From Shewanella benthica KT99 (lineage in GTDB: Bacteria; Pseudomonadota; Gammaproteobacteria; Enterobacterales; Shewanellaceae), in assembly GCF_000172075.1 (NCBI RefSeq), contig NZ_ABIC01000010.1, forward strand, positions 62,001 through 126,000: DNA of 64,000 bases, written 5' to 3'. Of the stretch, positions 63,803 to 64,000 are shown in pieces (within the stretch, counting starts at the first letter, position 1; each line of letters starts with the position of its first letter). The position numbers were made by a program, and so were the translations under genes. The notes below the pieces were generated by a model. That model searched no databases and was not told where the DNA came from. It was given only the letters and a program-made list of their open reading frames with translations.

Positions 63803-64000
63803 TGGCATCAAGAGCGCCAAAGCCAAAGGCATGACCTTATTGGAGGTCATAGTGGCTCTGGCGGTGTTTTCCATTGCGGCTGTATCTATAACTAAGAGCC
63901 TGGGAGATCAAATCGCCAACATGCCCATCTTAGAAGAGCGTACCTATGCCCAATGGGTGGCTGATAATGTGATGGTCGATGCCAGATTGGAAGTTAAGTT
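63771..64000 (+). CDS. gspI: Type II secretion minor pseudopilin I, partial at the window end
   Basis: Frame open to the end of the window. Prepilin motif KGMTLLEVIVALAVFSIAA with Met at +1, as usual in GspI. The continuation DNVMVDARLEVK matches the GspI body (ADNxxxxxxL). ATG 63771 has GGGAGAGG just upstream; ATG 63783 or 63792 are alternatives. The last ~50 residues lie outside. Confidence 0.93.
   Translation, partial: MSSMAVTMGTNGIKSAKAKGMTLLEVIVALAVFSIAAVSITKSLGDQIANMPILEERTYAQWVADNVMVDARLEVK

Noticed and set aside
1-64000. CRISPR arrays, tRNA or rRNA genes, prophage
   Set aside because: No regularly spaced direct repeats of 24-40 bp, no cloverleaf with CCA-type end or rRNA block, and no phage structural genes were seen.

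Overview
The window looks like a chromosomal segment of a Shewanella species, or a very close gammaproteobacterial relative. The basis is recognition rather than any search: tandem Cys-type formate dehydrogenase operons with a small twin-arginine protein, a DUF2986 micro-protein, gspC-I next to hslR/hslO/pckA, a ribB FMN leader, ETF-QO and a NIT-GGDEF-EAL regulator. The many IS remnants, decayed genes and dispersed repeats suggest a lineage undergoing active genome erosion and rearrangement, as some marine or deep-sea shewanellae show. The species cannot be fixed from the window.

Layout. 1-9.2 kb: two tandem formate dehydrogenase operons, the first cut by the window edge (fdhA'-fdhB-fdhC), the second complete and led by a 65-residue TAT protein. 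9.4-11.1 kb: a HemN-like radical SAM protein and a small convergent gene. 11.3-14.8 kb: a MITE-like element, GNAT and PfkB genes, and decayed GNAT, yiiM and DUF4870 remnants. 14.8-18.6 kb: a chemoreceptor and ETF-QO. 18.8-19.4 kb: a defective ISAs1-type remnant. 19.4-24.8 kb: a putative Moco riboswitch, moaA, moaCDE and modABC. 25-27.5 kb: a PepSY protein with a two-component system. 27.5-30.4 kb: an RluA-type pseudouridine synthase, a TonB-receptor plug fragment, DUF2986 and gltS. 30.6-32.7 kb: pseudogenes (APH kinase, DUF333 tail, a gene split by an IS200/IS605 element). 32.9-35 kb: moeB and moeA. 35.3-39.1 kb: ferritin and the NIT-HAMP-PAS-GGDEF-EAL protein. 39.5-40.6 kb: ribB with its FMN riboswitch. 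40.7-44.4 kb: a lipoprotein-type oligopeptidase B, a GIY-YIG protein and a PAP2 phosphatase. 44.4-47.4 kb: a composite junction of gene fragment, defective ISAs1, IS1595 remnant and decapitated TonB receptor. 47.5-52.7 kb: an M14 peptidase, a small membrane-protein gene split by an ISAs1 copy with a 10-bp target duplication, and two small genes. 53.1-56.3 kb: pckA, hslO, hslR. 56.5-64 kb: the type II secretion operon gspCDEFGHI, running off the window.

Functional logic. The left half has a molybdenum and formate theme. Formate dehydrogenases are Mo/W-bis-MGD enzymes; modABC brings in molybdate, moaA/C/D/E and moeB make molybdopterin, and moeA inserts the metal. moaA appears to be under Moco feedback through its leader. 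The right half is export and housekeeping.

The most notable non-gene structure is a series of partial duplications of gene ends: the fdhC 3' end is present three times in tandem, and both modC and gspF carry a diverged copy of their own start, with its own Shine-Dalgarno sequence, directly upstream and overlapping or abutting the preceding gene. I found no convincing novel defence or biosynthetic system, and no tRNA, rRNA or CRISPR array.
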